A DNA stretch of 64,000 nt from Oxalobacter sp. (GTDB lineage: Bacteria; Pseudomonadota; Gammaproteobacteria; Burkholderiales; Burkholderiaceae_D). Made by a program: the position numbers and the translations under genes. Every line of letters begins with the position of its first letter. The stretch's first letter is position 1. Where the stretch lies: the NCBI GenBank assembly GCA_003605115.1, contig QZKY01000015.1, forward strand, positions 186,001 through 250,000, in the 5' to 3' direction. A model generated the notes under the pieces. That model did no database searches and was not told the origin of the DNA. It saw only the letters and a list, made by a program, of their open reading frames with translations. This document shows, in pieces, positions 17,221 to 25,900 of the stretch.

Positions 17221-19011
17221 TCATTGCCCGCGCATGAAAAGGGAATCGAGGTCGGTCATCGAGATTTGCACCCATGTGGGGCGTCCATGATTGCATTGAT
17301 CTGCGCGTTCGGTCTTTTCCATTTGTCGTAAGAGCGCATTCATTTCTGCGATGGTCAAAGTACGTCCTGCACGCACCGAACCGTGACAGGCCATCGTCGC
17401 TAGCAAGGCATTGCGACGCTCCTCGATAAGTTGCGTGCTGCCGATTTCACGCAGTTCGCTCAGCACATCGCGCGCCAATGATTCTGCCTCTGCCTGTCGT
17501 AGCATTGCAGGCAAGGCGCGTATGGCAAGCGTGTCCGGTGAAAGCGCGGTGATGTCAAGGCCAAGTGTACGCAAGGTGTCTTGGTGTTCCTGCGCAGTCC
17601 CAACGTCGATGGCATCAGCATAGAAAGTCACGGGGATCAGCAATTCCTGCACAGGCAAACGGCTTTCGCCAATGGCTTGCTTCATTTGCTCGTACACAAT
17701 GCGCTCATGTGCGGCGTGCATATCCACCATCACGAGGCCGTGCGCATTTTGTGCAAGGAGGTAAATGTCATGCAATTGAGCGAGTGCAAAGCCGAGTGGG
17801 TGCTCATCCGTTTGCGCTTCTGCAGCGGGTTGCAGGGGTGTGCGAGCAGTGTTGGCGGAAAAGATCGCACCGTAATCGGCTGTGGTTTGGGCAACGCCGA
17901 AAGAGGCTTGTTGCGGCGTACGTATCCAGGGCATTGTGCCGGATCGCGGTGATGTTGTAGTAGCAGAGGGGGTGTGTGACGTTGAGCTTGTTCCGGCGGT
18001 TTGCGCAAGTGCACGACTTACCGCATGAAAAATAAATTGGTGTACGGCGCGGCTGTCGCGAAAGCGCACTTCGATTTTGGAGGGGTGGACGTTCACATCG
18101 ACCAAGGCGGGATTCAGATCGAGTTGCAGCAGATAGCTTGGGTAACGGTCGCCATGCAACACATCTTGATAGGCGGCGCGTACCGCGTGCGTGAGGAGCT
18201 TGTCGCGCACAAAACGGCCATTGACGTAGAAATACTGCGCGTCGCCACGTGCGCGGGCAGCGGTCGGTAAACCCACATACCCATAAAGACGCAAGCCATT
18301 GGTTTCGTCTCCCGCAATGTGTTCGAGCGCGAGGCGGGCTTTGGCGAAATCCTCACCGAGAATGTGTTCGCTGCGCATGGCAATTTCCGTTGCGTGCCAC
18401 TGCATCGTCGTTTTGCCATTGTGGGAAAGCGAGAAGCTGACATCCGGTCTCGCGAGCGCGATGCGACGCACGACTTCGGCACAGTGCCCGTATTCGGTTT
18501 GCTCGGATTTCAAAAACTTGCGTCTGGCGGGTGTATTCAGATACAAATCCTGGACATCCACAGTCGTGCCGATGGTGCCTGAAGCAGGGACGATTTGCGT
18601 TTTACCCGTCACATTACTGATTTCCCATGCGTGTGGCGCATCGGCTGTGCGGGAAGTGAGTGTGACGTGAGCGACCGAGGCAATCGAAGCCAGCGCTTCT
18701 CCGCGAAAACCAAGCGTCGAGACGTTTTCCAGATCGGTGAGTGAAGCGATTTTCGAGGTGGCGTGGCGCTGGAGCGCGAGAGCGAGATCCTCTTTGGGAA
18801 TGCCGCTGCCATTGTCTATGATGGCAATCCGCTTGACGCCGCCTTCTTCGAGTCGGATGGCGATGTGCGTTGCACTCGCGTCCAAGGCATTTTCAAGCAA
18901 CTCTTTCACCACGGCAGAAGGACGCTCGATCACTTCGCCAGCGGCGATTTGTGAAATCAGTTGATCCGGGAGGGCTTGAATCGGACGGCGAGAAGGGGGA
19001 GGCGTGCTCAT
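17221..19011 (-). CDS. mutL: DNA mismatch repair protein MutL
   Basis: 596 residues. The N-terminal GHKL ATPase has ENALDASA (motif I), DNGSGIP (motif II) and TLGFRGEALASI (motif III). A proline- and serine-rich linker spans roughly 340-400. The C-terminal domain carries DMHAAHERIVYE, matching the metal-binding endonuclease pattern DQHA-x2-E-x4-E with Met for Gln, plus ACHGSVRAG and CNHGRP. MutL forms with these motifs nick DNA themselves and occur in bacteria without MutH. It should act with MutS to direct strand removal after mismatch detection. Confidence 0.96.
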   Translation of the reverse strand: MSTPPPSRRPIQALPDQLISQIAAGEVIERPSAVVKELLENALDASATHIAIRLEEGGVKRIAIIDNGSGIPKEDLALALQRHATSKIASLTDLENVSTLGFRGEALASIASVAHVTLTSRTADAPHAWEISNVTGKTQIVPASGTIGTTVDVQDLYLNTPARRKFLKSEQTEYGHCAEVVRRIALARPDVSFSLSHNGKTTMQWHATEIAMRSEHILGEDFAKARLALEHIAGDETNGLRLYGYVGLPTAARARGDAQYFYVNGRFVRDKLLTHAVRAAYQDVLHGDRYPSYLLQLDLNPALVDVNVHPSKIEVRFRDSRAVHQFIFHAVSRALAQTAGTSSTSHTPSATTTSPRSGTMPWIRTPQQASFGVAQTTADYGAIFSANTARTPLQPAAEAQTDEHPLGFALAQLHDIYLLAQNAHGLVMVDMHAAHERIVYEQMKQAIGESRLPVQELLIPVTFYADAIDVGTAQEHQDTLRTLGLDITALSPDTLAIRALPAMLRQAEAESLARDVLSELREIGSTQLIEERRNALLATMACHGSVRAGRTLTIAEMNALLRQMEKTERADQCNHGRPTWVQISMTDLDSLFMRGQ

Positions 19012-19117
19012 GTGAGGATTATATCAATGGATAAAATCCGGGGTGATCGAAAGAGGTGCAATAGTGGGCACAATAGGGTAAAGTTGGCGGTTTATTTGGC
19101 ATGGGTTCGGGGTGGTG

Positions 19118-19765
19118 ATGGACTGGATGCAATTTTTCGATATGGTGATTCATATCGACAAGACCCTCGGCGTGATGATTGCGCAGTACGGAACGATGGT
19201 CTATGTCATGCTCTCCGCAATCGTGTTTTGCGAGACCGGCTTGGTGGTGATGCCCTTTTTGCCCGGAGATTCGCTGCTTTTTATCGCTGGAGCGTTTTGT
19301 GCAACGGGAGCAATGAATATTTGGTTGCTGATGGGCTTGCTCATCGCCTGCGCGATTGCGGGCAACACGGTTAACTACTGGATAGGGCAAGCCATCGGAC
19401 AAAAGGTCTTTACCAGAGATTACCGATGGATAGATCGAAAATCCTTGCATAACACGCATGTTTTTTTTCAGAAGCATGGCGGCAAAACGATTGTGATGGC
19501 GCGTTTTTTGCCAATCGTGCGTACTTTCGCGCCGTTTGTGGCGGGGGTCTCTGAAATGACCTTCATACGCTTCCAGCTTTTTAACATTTCGGGCGCGTTC
19601 CTGTGGGTGGCGAGCCTGGTGGTGGCGGGGTATTTCTTTGGCAATATTCCGATTATCCGCGATCACTTGAATACCATTGTTTTGCTGGGCATTGGCGCAG
19701 CCATTCTTCCACTTATTGTTGTTGGGGGATGGAAGTTCGTCAGAAAAATTACGGGTAAAAAATGA
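19118..19765 (+). CDS. DedA-family inner-membrane protein
   Basis: About 215 residues with four to six hydrophobic segments and the DedA signatures: VMPFLPGDSLLFIAGAF near 50-65, then the FFQKHGGKTIVMARFLPIVRTFAPFVAG block. That block contains the FxRxxPxxRT motif shared by undecaprenyl phosphate and lipid flippases or scramblases of this superfamily. The frame can begin at GTG 19112 or ATG 19118; the ATG is preferred. It overlaps the lipoprotein gene after it by 4 bases. The particular lipid moved is unknown. Confidence 0.9.
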   Translation: MDWMQFFDMVIHIDKTLGVMIAQYGTMVYVMLSAIVFCETGLVVMPFLPGDSLLFIAGAFCATGAMNIWLLMGLLIACAIAGNTVNYWIGQAIGQKVFTRDYRWIDRKSLHNTHVFFQKHGGKTIVMARFLPIVRTFAPFVAGVSEMTFIRFQLFNISGAFLWVASLVVAGYFFGNIPIIRDHLNTIVLLGIGAAILPLIVVGGWKFVRKITGKK

Positions 19766-20226
19766 AACAGAAATTTATCTTTGTCACCATTTCTATCTTT
19801 GCTTTGTTGACCGCTTGCAGCAAAGGCGGCTCTGAAAAAATGGTTTCGCTAGGTGGCGCGTCAATTGAAAATCCTTCTGTTGTTGCGCGCGTTCGTGAAG
19901 GTTCCATGTATGTGCGCGGGATTGATCAACAGCGATTGAAGCCTGATGACATCCAAAATCCTTTTACTGATTTCGTTTATGCCGTCGCTCCCGGAAAACA
20001 TGCGCTTTTGGTGATGAACATCCAGTCTGGACACATCATTCCGACGGAGAACATGCGTTGCTACATCATTGAGGCGCAATTCCAGGCTGATGTGCCGTAT
20101 CGTATCGACGAAGACAAGACGAACTGGATTGCGATTATCAAGCGTGAAGATAACGGCAAGGAAGTGGCTTCGGCGAAGCTTTCTGATCAGAGCTCGGCGT
20201 TCGGCAATCTTTGCCAATGGAAGTAG
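19762..20226 (+). CDS. Small lipoprotein of unknown function
   Basis: 154 residues with a clear lipoprotein signal: basic start, hydrophobic core and lipobox LLTAC, acylated cysteine near residue 19. The mature part has several beta-strand-like stretches and no motif I recognise. The ATGA overlap with the DedA gene suggests shared translation and perhaps a joint envelope function. No family is assigned. Confidence 0.75.
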   Translation: MKQKFIFVTISIFALLTACSKGGSEKMVSLGGASIENPSVVARVREGSMYVRGIDQQRLKPDDIQNPFTDFVYAVAPGKHALLVMNIQSGHIIPTENMRCYIIEAQFQADVPYRIDEDKTNWIAIIKREDNGKEVASAKLSDQSSAFGNLCQWK

Positions 20227-20413
20227 AGAATCATCGCTCGACAAGCCTTCAACCAGCATAAAAGACACAGATTTCTGCCTTTGGGCACCCTCGCGCCCTC
20301 ACAACGACCTTTTTGGTTGCACAAAACCCAACAATATTGAATCATTGCTTGTGGCCATTTCGGCAATTTTGTCGCCACGTTTGAAGAGCAAGGGCAATCT
20401 ATTGGGGGGGCTT

Positions 20414-21436
20414 ATGACGTATCACTTCCGCAATCTGGTTTTTGAAGGCGGCGGCGTAAAGGGTGTGGCTTATCTGGGTGTGCTGGAGGTGCTTGAGGCG
20501 CGCGGCATTCCGGCAAACATTGAGCGAATTGGCGGCGCATCGGTTGGCGCCATTAACGCCGTTTTGCTCGGATTGGGGTACTCGCTGAGTGAAACCCGGC
20601 AGATCCTGATGGATCTGGATTTCCGCAAATTCATGGATGAGTCCTGGGGTATTCCGGGCGGGATCGTGCGCATGTTCCGAAAGTACGGTTGGTACAAGGG
20701 CGATTATTTTCGCCAATGGATCGGCAAGCGCATCAAGGAAAAAACGGGAGACAGCGAATCTACTTTTGGTGACATTGAAAAAATGAAGCAGAGAAAAGAA
20801 TTCAAATCCTTGTACTTCATTGGCACCAATCTTTCCACCGAATTTTCTGATGTATTTTCAGCAGAGCATACGCCGGACATGTGTGTGGCTGATGCGGTGC
20901 GCATGTCGATGTCCTTGCCACTTTTCTTTACTGCAAAACGCGGACAGAACCGAGACGTTTATGTTGATGGCGGGACGCTCGACAATTATCCGGTCAAGCT
21001 ATTCGATCAGAAAAAATATCTTTCGACAAACAACTTTCGGGAAACGGATTACTATCAGCGCTTGAACGCGTCATTCCGTAAAAACAAAAGACCGGAGGTC
21101 GAGTACGTCTACAACCAGGAAACGCTGGGTTTTCGGCTCGACACCAAGGAAGAGATTAACGTGTTTCGCGATCACCAAGATCCGCAACACAAGCGCATCG
21201 ACAATCTGCGCGACTATATTCAGGCGCTCGTTAGCACCGTGATTGATGCCCAGCAGGATTACCATCTACACAGTGATGACTGGCAGCGAACAGTCTATGT
21301 CGATACGCTGGGAGTGAAAACAACCGATTTTGATCTGTCAGATCAAAAGAAAAAAGAATTGGTTCAGTCGGGGCGCGATGGTGCGCTAGCCTATTTCAAA
21401 TGGTATGACGATCCAACAGCGAAAGCGAATAAATAG
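20414..21436 (+). CDS. Patatin-like phospholipase
   Basis: 340 residues. The patatin dyad is complete: Ser43 in the elbow GASVG and Asp185 in DGG; the oxyanion loop EGGGVKG is at 11-17. It should hydrolyse acyl esters of membrane lipids. The frame is open from 20069, but ATG 20414 directly after a run of seven G residues gives the normal N-terminus, and the earlier part overlaps the lipoprotein gene. There is no signal peptide, so it could act in the cytoplasm or be an effector sent out by a secretion system; no secretion genes are nearby. Confidence 0.9.
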   Translation: MTYHFRNLVFEGGGVKGVAYLGVLEVLEARGIPANIERIGGASVGAINAVLLGLGYSLSETRQILMDLDFRKFMDESWGIPGGIVRMFRKYGWYKGDYFRQWIGKRIKEKTGDSESTFGDIEKMKQRKEFKSLYFIGTNLSTEFSDVFSAEHTPDMCVADAVRMSMSLPLFFTAKRGQNRDVYVDGGTLDNYPVKLFDQKKYLSTNNFRETDYYQRLNASFRKNKRPEVEYVYNQETLGFRLDTKEEINVFRDHQDPQHKRIDNLRDYIQALVSTVIDAQQDYHLHSDDWQRTVYVDTLGVKTTDFDLSDQKKKELVQSGRDGALAYFKWYDDPTAKANK

Positions 21437-21480
21437 TTTTCAAAATCAGTCTTTGTAGTCAAACGCTTCTGGCGCGGCGG

Positions 21481-22302
21481 TCAGGATTTCAGGATGCCAA
21501 ATCGTGTGTAACGCTTCTTGGTTTTGGTCGTTTCTTCCCGGATGGCATCATTGTTTTCTTTCGCGCCGTGCTTGTAGTAAAGGGCGTCGTAAAACAATTG
21601 GATGCATGCGGCGGTGTAGCGCACACTCTTGACCTTGATGCCTGAGTTTTTGAGGCGGTATCCCATTTCCCAATCCATCCCCTCCATCGATTGCATCCGC
21701 TCGTCAAAACCGTTGACAGAGAGGATGTCCGTTTTCCAGCCGGAAGAATTATGGCAGTACCATTTGTTTTTTCTGAAGTTGATGAAATTCAGGAATCTTG
21801 CCCACAAGCCTTTGGAGAGCAGGCGCGATTTGTCGGCGGTGTCTGGGTAACCTTTTGTCAGCAGCCAGAAAAGATTGAATGCTGAACCGGAACTGACGTC
21901 GTCACGACTGATTTCTACAGCGCAGCAAGGAGGCAGTCGGGAGCGGCCACCAGAGAGGAAACGGCCGGTACGCGCCATTTTCATGTGGGCTTCAACAAAA
22001 TCTTTGCGTGGGATGCTCATCCCGTCGGTGAAAATCAGGTATTCGCCATCGGCCTGGAGGATGGCCTGGTTTAGCACAGAGGGTTTGTGAAATCCTTCTT
22101 CACTGTGTGAAACGTGCAGAACACTTTTGCTTGTGTGCTGCTTGAATTCAGTCAGTGCTTGAAGCGTTTCTTCTGTAGCGCCGTAATCGGCAACAATGAT
22201 CTGAAAATCCTTTACGGTCTGGTGCTCAAATCCGAGCAGAACCAGATCCAGTCTCTTGGGACAATCGAAGGTACTGATGATGACCGAAATGGAAAAGGAC
22301 AT
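21481..22302 (-). CDS. Family 2 glycosyltransferase
   Basis: 273 residues. The GT-A start is SVIISTFDCPKRLDLVLLGF, followed by a DG-type metal motif (FTDGMSIP), and the later GWKTDILSVNGFDE and GMDWEMGYRLKNSG segments fit the C-terminal part of galactosyl-type GT2 enzymes. ATG 22302 follows a GGAGA ribosome site by 7 bases, so the longer frame to 22452 is rejected. It stands alone on the minus strand and probably modifies a surface glycan; donor and acceptor are unknown. Confidence 0.85.
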   Translation of the reverse strand: MSFSISVIISTFDCPKRLDLVLLGFEHQTVKDFQIIVADYGATEETLQALTEFKQHTSKSVLHVSHSEEGFHKPSVLNQAILQADGEYLIFTDGMSIPRKDFVEAHMKMARTGRFLSGGRSRLPPCCAVEISRDDVSSGSAFNLFWLLTKGYPDTADKSRLLSKGLWARFLNFINFRKNKWYCHNSSGWKTDILSVNGFDERMQSMEGMDWEMGYRLKNSGIKVKSVRYTAACIQLFYDALYYKHGAKENNDAIREETTKTKKRYTRFGILKS

Positions 22303-22893
22303 GACGGAATCTCCAGGCAGTGCAAAGTTCTTGGCCAACACTTCCGCAAAATACATCGTAGCGGAGTGACTCGTGTTCTTTTCGGCTCCGGGAGCCGAAA
22401 GTGATGCTTTGTTTATGAACTCGCCTATCGTCAGGCGAACTTCCAACATCAACGTAGCCGAACACCGATTCTCTGCACACTCTGCTGATATAGCGCGAAG
22501 TGCTGGCGCGAATGATCAATGCCTGATTCCGTTTTGCTGCCCAACACTTTGTGGCAGCAGGTAACTGTCGTCAAATGGCTGTTAAATGACGCCAACACCC
22601 TGGGCAAGTATAAACTGATTTTCGAAAAAATTGCATTTGCCCCGTCTTTTTATTGCTAGAGCGACACTTTCTGGGTGCGTGAAAGCACTGTCGGCAGCCG
22701 GATCGCGCTTTTTTAACCAAAACCACCACACCCATGCTGACAGGGGTATTTTGTTGTTGGTTCGGGGATGCATTGGCAGAAGTCGTGATGCTCTTGAGGG
22801 ATATCAAAATTAAGAGGGTTTTGCGTGGCTTAGAATGGATGGGCGGAAAGATTTATTTTTGGCAAGATTATTACGGGGTAAGGCAGAACCAAT
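22303..22893. other. Long intergenic region between glycosyltransferase and HD-GYP genes
   Basis: About 590 bases with no convincing coding frame; the short frames present lack ribosome sites and family resemblance. It contains a perfect 10-base palindrome and must hold promoters for both divergent genes. Because a terminator on the plus strand ends the region, an unannotated short plus-strand transcript could begin somewhere around 22600-22850. Confidence 0.5.
22380..22400. repeat. Perfect palindrome upstream of glycosyltransferase
   Basis: TTTCGGCTCC, a single G, then GGAGCCGAAA: a 10-base inverted repeat 78 bases upstream of the glycosyltransferase start. It could be an operator or a hairpin in the 5' leader. 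There is no T-run on the minus strand after it, so it does not look like a terminator for that strand. Confidence 0.6.
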
Positions 22894-22932
22894 GGGCGCT
22901 CACAAATGATTGGGTGAGCCCCTTTTTCTTTT
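22894..22932 (+). terminator. Intrinsic terminator in the leader of the HD-GYP gene
   Basis: Stem GGGC-g-CTCAC with GTGAGCCC (one bulged G), a loop of about 10 bases, then CTTTTTCTTTT. It points along the plus strand toward the HD-GYP gene, but no gene precedes it on that strand. It therefore ends either an undetected small RNA or a leader transcript that is attenuated. Confidence 0.65.
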
Positions 22933-23009
22933 GCAGCCGCTTTGGCTTGGGCTGCCGCTGCGTGATTGCGACACGCTTTTGAGATGCGCTCATTAGAACG
23001 AAGTGTCGC
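22933..23009 (+). promoter_or_regulatory. Structured leader upstream of HD-GYP gene
   Basis: Two further stems follow the terminator: GCAGCC with GGCTGC (22933-22955 region) and GCGACAC (22968-22974) with GTGTCGC (23003-23009). The second ends 26 bases before the start codon. Together with the terminator they form a compact folded leader. I do not recognise a known riboswitch class in it. Confidence 0.45.
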
Positions 23010-23035
23010 GCAGAAACATAACCAAGGGCTCTTTT

Positions 23036-24340
23036 ATGCTGGCAACAGAACCTGATATTCATGCCGTTAATACGCACTTTCTGGAGAAAGTGATGGGTTT
23101 GGCGGAAGAAAAAGAGATTGTGGCTATCGAGGATATTTTCGATGCACGGAAAATGAAACTGATCTCCAAGGGCGCGAAAATCACACGTTCCCAACAAGAA
23201 CGTTTGATCATGCGGAAACTCAATAAGCCGTTTGAATCAAGCATCATGGTGGACGGTGCAGTGAACAATAATCAGATCCTGGAAGAGGCGAGGCGAATAG
23301 CAGATGCGGTTGAGCCAGTCGCACGCATGATCAATTCGACCAGCAGTACAAGAGCTTTTAGTCCGTTCGACGTAATGGCAGAAGCGCAATACGGACACGC
23401 GATGCAAACGATGCTGACCGTCACAGAGCGAGGAGGATCGTCGGCATTGACGCACAGCGCCATGGTGAGCCTGATGTCAGTGTGCCTGGCCAAAAATATG
23501 CGCATGAACGATACGAAACTGGTCACAGCCGCTGTGGCAGGAACACTGCACGATATTGGCGAGTTGTATGTTGAGCCTGAATACTTGAATGGTAAACGGC
23601 GTCTGCGTCCGCACGAATGGAAACACGTGATCGTGCACCCTCGGGTTGGACAAATGTTGATTACGGAACTGGAAAAGTATCCAGAAGATGTTTCGAGAGC
23701 GGTGTTTGAGCATCATGAGCGGTTTGATGGAGGAGGCTATCCACGTCGTGCGTATGGGAATAACATCAGCCTGACCGGGCAGATCATTGCTGTTGCCGAG
23801 ATGCTTTCCGGGATTTTTGTGCGCGCAGAGAAGCCGATAGCGCGCGCGCGTTTGGCCATCAAGATTGTCCCCGGGGAGCATGATGGCAATGTTGTGTCCG
23901 CTGTTTCGCAGTCGCTTGGGCGAGAAAGTAACGAGAGCTTTTCAGACTTGAATGTGCCGGTTCATGAGGCTGAAAATGAAGTTCGCAGGCTTTGTGAACG
24001 CATGGGGAGTGCGCTTGAGTCCATTCAGTCACTGCTTGATTCATCGAATACGCTATCACTTAGTGGCAAAAAAATACTGAGCAACGCTCTCCGTCAAGTC
24101 GCCTGGATTCGGCAGGCATTTCGCGCGACGGGACTGTACGCTTACATGGATGCGGAAAACAAGTGCTTGATAGAAGCGAAAAGCATGGAGATTTTGTTTG
24201 AAGCGGTGTTTGTGACACGTGAAATTCAATGGCGCTTGCAAGACGTAGCACGTCACCTGGCCATACAATCGACAAGACTTGATTCAGGAGAAGCGGAGTT
24301 GTTTGAGCCAGTCATTGCGCTTCTTGATCAGCGAGAATGA
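23036..24340 (+). CDS. HD-GYP-like domain protein, divergent
   Basis: 434 residues. An N-terminal region of about 100 residues has no known fold to my eye. The middle holds an HD-GYP domain: LHDIGE with His172-Asp173, VIVHPRVG, HHERFDGGGYP with His226-His227 and the GYP at 234-236. Two usual positions differ: HDIGK has Glu instead of Lys, and the late AVAD metal aspartate is Glu255 (AVAE). It could still bind metal and cleave cyclic-di-GMP, or be a binding-only form. GTG 23003 is possible but ATG 23036 after AAGG is the better start. Confidence 0.85.
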   Translation: MLATEPDIHAVNTHFLEKVMGLAEEKEIVAIEDIFDARKMKLISKGAKITRSQQERLIMRKLNKPFESSIMVDGAVNNNQILEEARRIADAVEPVARMINSTSSTRAFSPFDVMAEAQYGHAMQTMLTVTERGGSSALTHSAMVSLMSVCLAKNMRMNDTKLVTAAVAGTLHDIGELYVEPEYLNGKRRLRPHEWKHVIVHPRVGQMLITELEKYPEDVSRAVFEHHERFDGGGYPRRAYGNNISLTGQIIAVAEMLSGIFVRAEKPIARARLAIKIVPGEHDGNVVSAVSQSLGRESNESFSDLNVPVHEAENEVRRLCERMGSALESIQSLLDSSNTLSLSGKKILSNALRQVAWIRQAFRATGLYAYMDAENKCLIEAKSMEILFEAVFVTREIQWRLQDVARHLAIQSTRLDSGEAELFEPVIALLDQRE

Positions 24341-24443
24341 CTTTCCGGGTGCGGCATTATCCCTGACTGCCGCTCAAGTTGCGCTTGTTTTGACTGGGCT
24401 TGCTGTCTGAACGCACATAGATGCAAAGGCTTTGGCAGGCGGA

Positions 24444-24944
24444 CTAGCGCAACCAGCGAACGCGTAGGAGGTACTCGGCGTGGTTATACTGATAATCCAA
24501 TTCCCCCTTGTAAGCTTTTTGTAGTGCGCCACCGATGCCACGAGCCAGGTGGATATCGGTGGTGGTGATGATTTGACCGTGTCCGTCATTGGATATGGAG
24601 ATGATGCGTTTCAGCGGGTGTTCTGTTTTTTGTCGTGCGGCGAAGTGCCGGACAAGATTCAGAATTTCGTCCTTGTGTTCTCTTGCAAACGGCCCCTGAA
24701 TCGAAACAAACCCTGCAGGCATGTTTTCGCGGATTCTTTTGCAGGCGGAGCAAATGGTGGGGTGGGTGTTTTGCGGTGTTATCCCCCATTTCCAGTTTCC
24801 CTTGGAATAGGTGGCACCGCAATCACGACAGGTAGACGGTTCGGGCAGTTTTTTTCTGTCGGCGAAGGGATCTTGCTCGATATCGCTAAATACATGGGGA
24901 TGCTGCCCTGGGCGATAAGCTTGATAAGTTGGATCCTGTTTCAT
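24444..24944 (-). CDS. BCAM0308-type zinc-finger protein, copy 1
   Basis: 166 residues. A zinc-ribbon is formed by CRDCG near residue 38 and CSACKR near residue 66. The C-terminal half (HPLKRIISISNDGHGQIITTTDIHLA... GALQKAYKGELDY) looks like a small alpha-beta domain. The family is uncharacterised as far as I know; names recall a Burkholderia cenocepacia gene. It is a paralogue of the next gene, with the same layout. It may bind nucleic acid or ribosomes, but that is inference from the zinc-ribbon only. Confidence 0.75.
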   Translation of the reverse strand: MKQDPTYQAYRPGQHPHVFSDIEQDPFADRKKLPEPSTCRDCGATYSKGNWKWGITPQNTHPTICSACKRIRENMPAGFVSIQGPFAREHKDEILNLVRHFAARQKTEHPLKRIISISNDGHGQIITTTDIHLARGIGGALQKAYKGELDYQYNHAEYLLRVRWLR

Positions 24945-25025
24945 AATGTTCTCTCGTAAGACGCCATGCTTTGTGCAATGTCAGTTTCCGTAAGGCGATG
25001 CAAAAATTGTCCGGTGTTTTTTTTC

Positions 25026-25520
25026 TTATCTTTTCCAGCATACAAACAACAACACTTTTGCTTCATTGAAGTGGTAATCCAGATCCCCCTTGTAGGCACG
25101 CAACAGGGCTTCACCGATAACGTGGGTTAACGGGATATCGGCGGTGGTAACAATGACGCCTTCCTGCTGATACTCTACCCACATAATGCGCTTGAGCGGG
25201 TCGAGTACCCTTTCACGAGTTTCGATGTGATGGATCAGACTCAGTATTTCATTACGGTGATCCAGAACAAAGTCGCCATGCAGCATGATGTAGCCCGCAG
25301 GGGTTTTTTGGTAAACCCGCGTACAACTGGGGCAACGCCCAGAAGCGATATTGGCTGGCGCCTTCATCCATTGCCATTTCTGCTCATAGCGAATTGCCCC
25401 GCAAGAATCACATAAAACCAGTTCCGTGTGGCGTACAGCTTCACGAACAGCGGCTTCGGTGGTGCTGTGGTGATGATGAGCATTTACACAAGGCTTTCGC
25501 GATAAGCTTTCCTGCTTCAT
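25026..25520 (-). CDS. BCAM0308-type zinc-finger protein, copy 2
   Basis: 164 residues, clearly related to the gene downstream of it. Shared features include CDSCGAIRYEQKWQW matching CRDCGATYSKGNWKW, CPSC matching CSAC, LDPLKRIMW matching HPLKRIISI, and ALLRAYKGDLDY matching ALQKAYKGELDY. A histidine-rich stretch, AHHHHS, is near residue 15. The two genes are 81 bases apart on one strand, so they probably come from a local duplication and may be one operon. Function unknown. Confidence 0.75.
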   Translation of the reverse strand: MKQESLSRKPCVNAHHHHSTTEAAVREAVRHTELVLCDSCGAIRYEQKWQWMKAPANIASGRCPSCTRVYQKTPAGYIMLHGDFVLDHRNEILSLIHHIETRERVLDPLKRIMWVEYQQEGVIVTTADIPLTHVIGEALLRAYKGDLDYHFNEAKVLLFVCWKR

Positions 25521-25900
25521 GACGCACTCCTCAGGGGGACGGGCGATCTGCGGACGGGACGGTTGTGGAAACGATTGTTCTCTCGGTGGAAACTTTTTAC
25601 GCTTGTTACAGGGTGATTTCGAGTGTGAACAGGTGGGATGCGGCCGTGCTTGACGAATGTCAATGGCGTATTACCAGGCGTGGCGTGAGCTGTGCAAGGT
25701 TTGATGTATGTCGACAGCGTGATCTGAAATGTGTCGATTAACAGACAGTGCCAATGATGTGTTTGGGAAGGTGGTTTGTTGATGGATGCAACAGGTGCTG
25801 TCTGTTTATCTATTAAATGGCAAAAAACGGTGTAAATGCGTGCGTTATTAGGTGAAGCCTTGCTATGATTAACATTCCAGAAATGTGACACCACAACGCC
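25521..25900. other. Divergent intergenic region
   Basis: 380 bases between the minus-strand zinc-finger genes and the plus-strand DUF349 gene. A 125-codon minus frame fills most of it, but its translation is low-complexity, has no family likeness and begins at a weak site, so I do not call it. The region should hold promoters in both directions. A TTGCTATGATTA stretch near 25859-25870, close to the DUF349 start, contains a TATGAT box that could be its -10. Confidence 0.5.

Noticed and set aside
22571-22807. 78-codon minus-strand frame in the long gap before the HD-GYP gene
   Set aside because: No ribosome site and no recognised family. The region is better described as non-coding.
25517-25894. 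125-codon minus-strand frame in the gap before the DUF349 gene
   Set aside because: Composition is biased to Thr, His and Pro, there is no family likeness, and it occupies the expected divergent promoter region.
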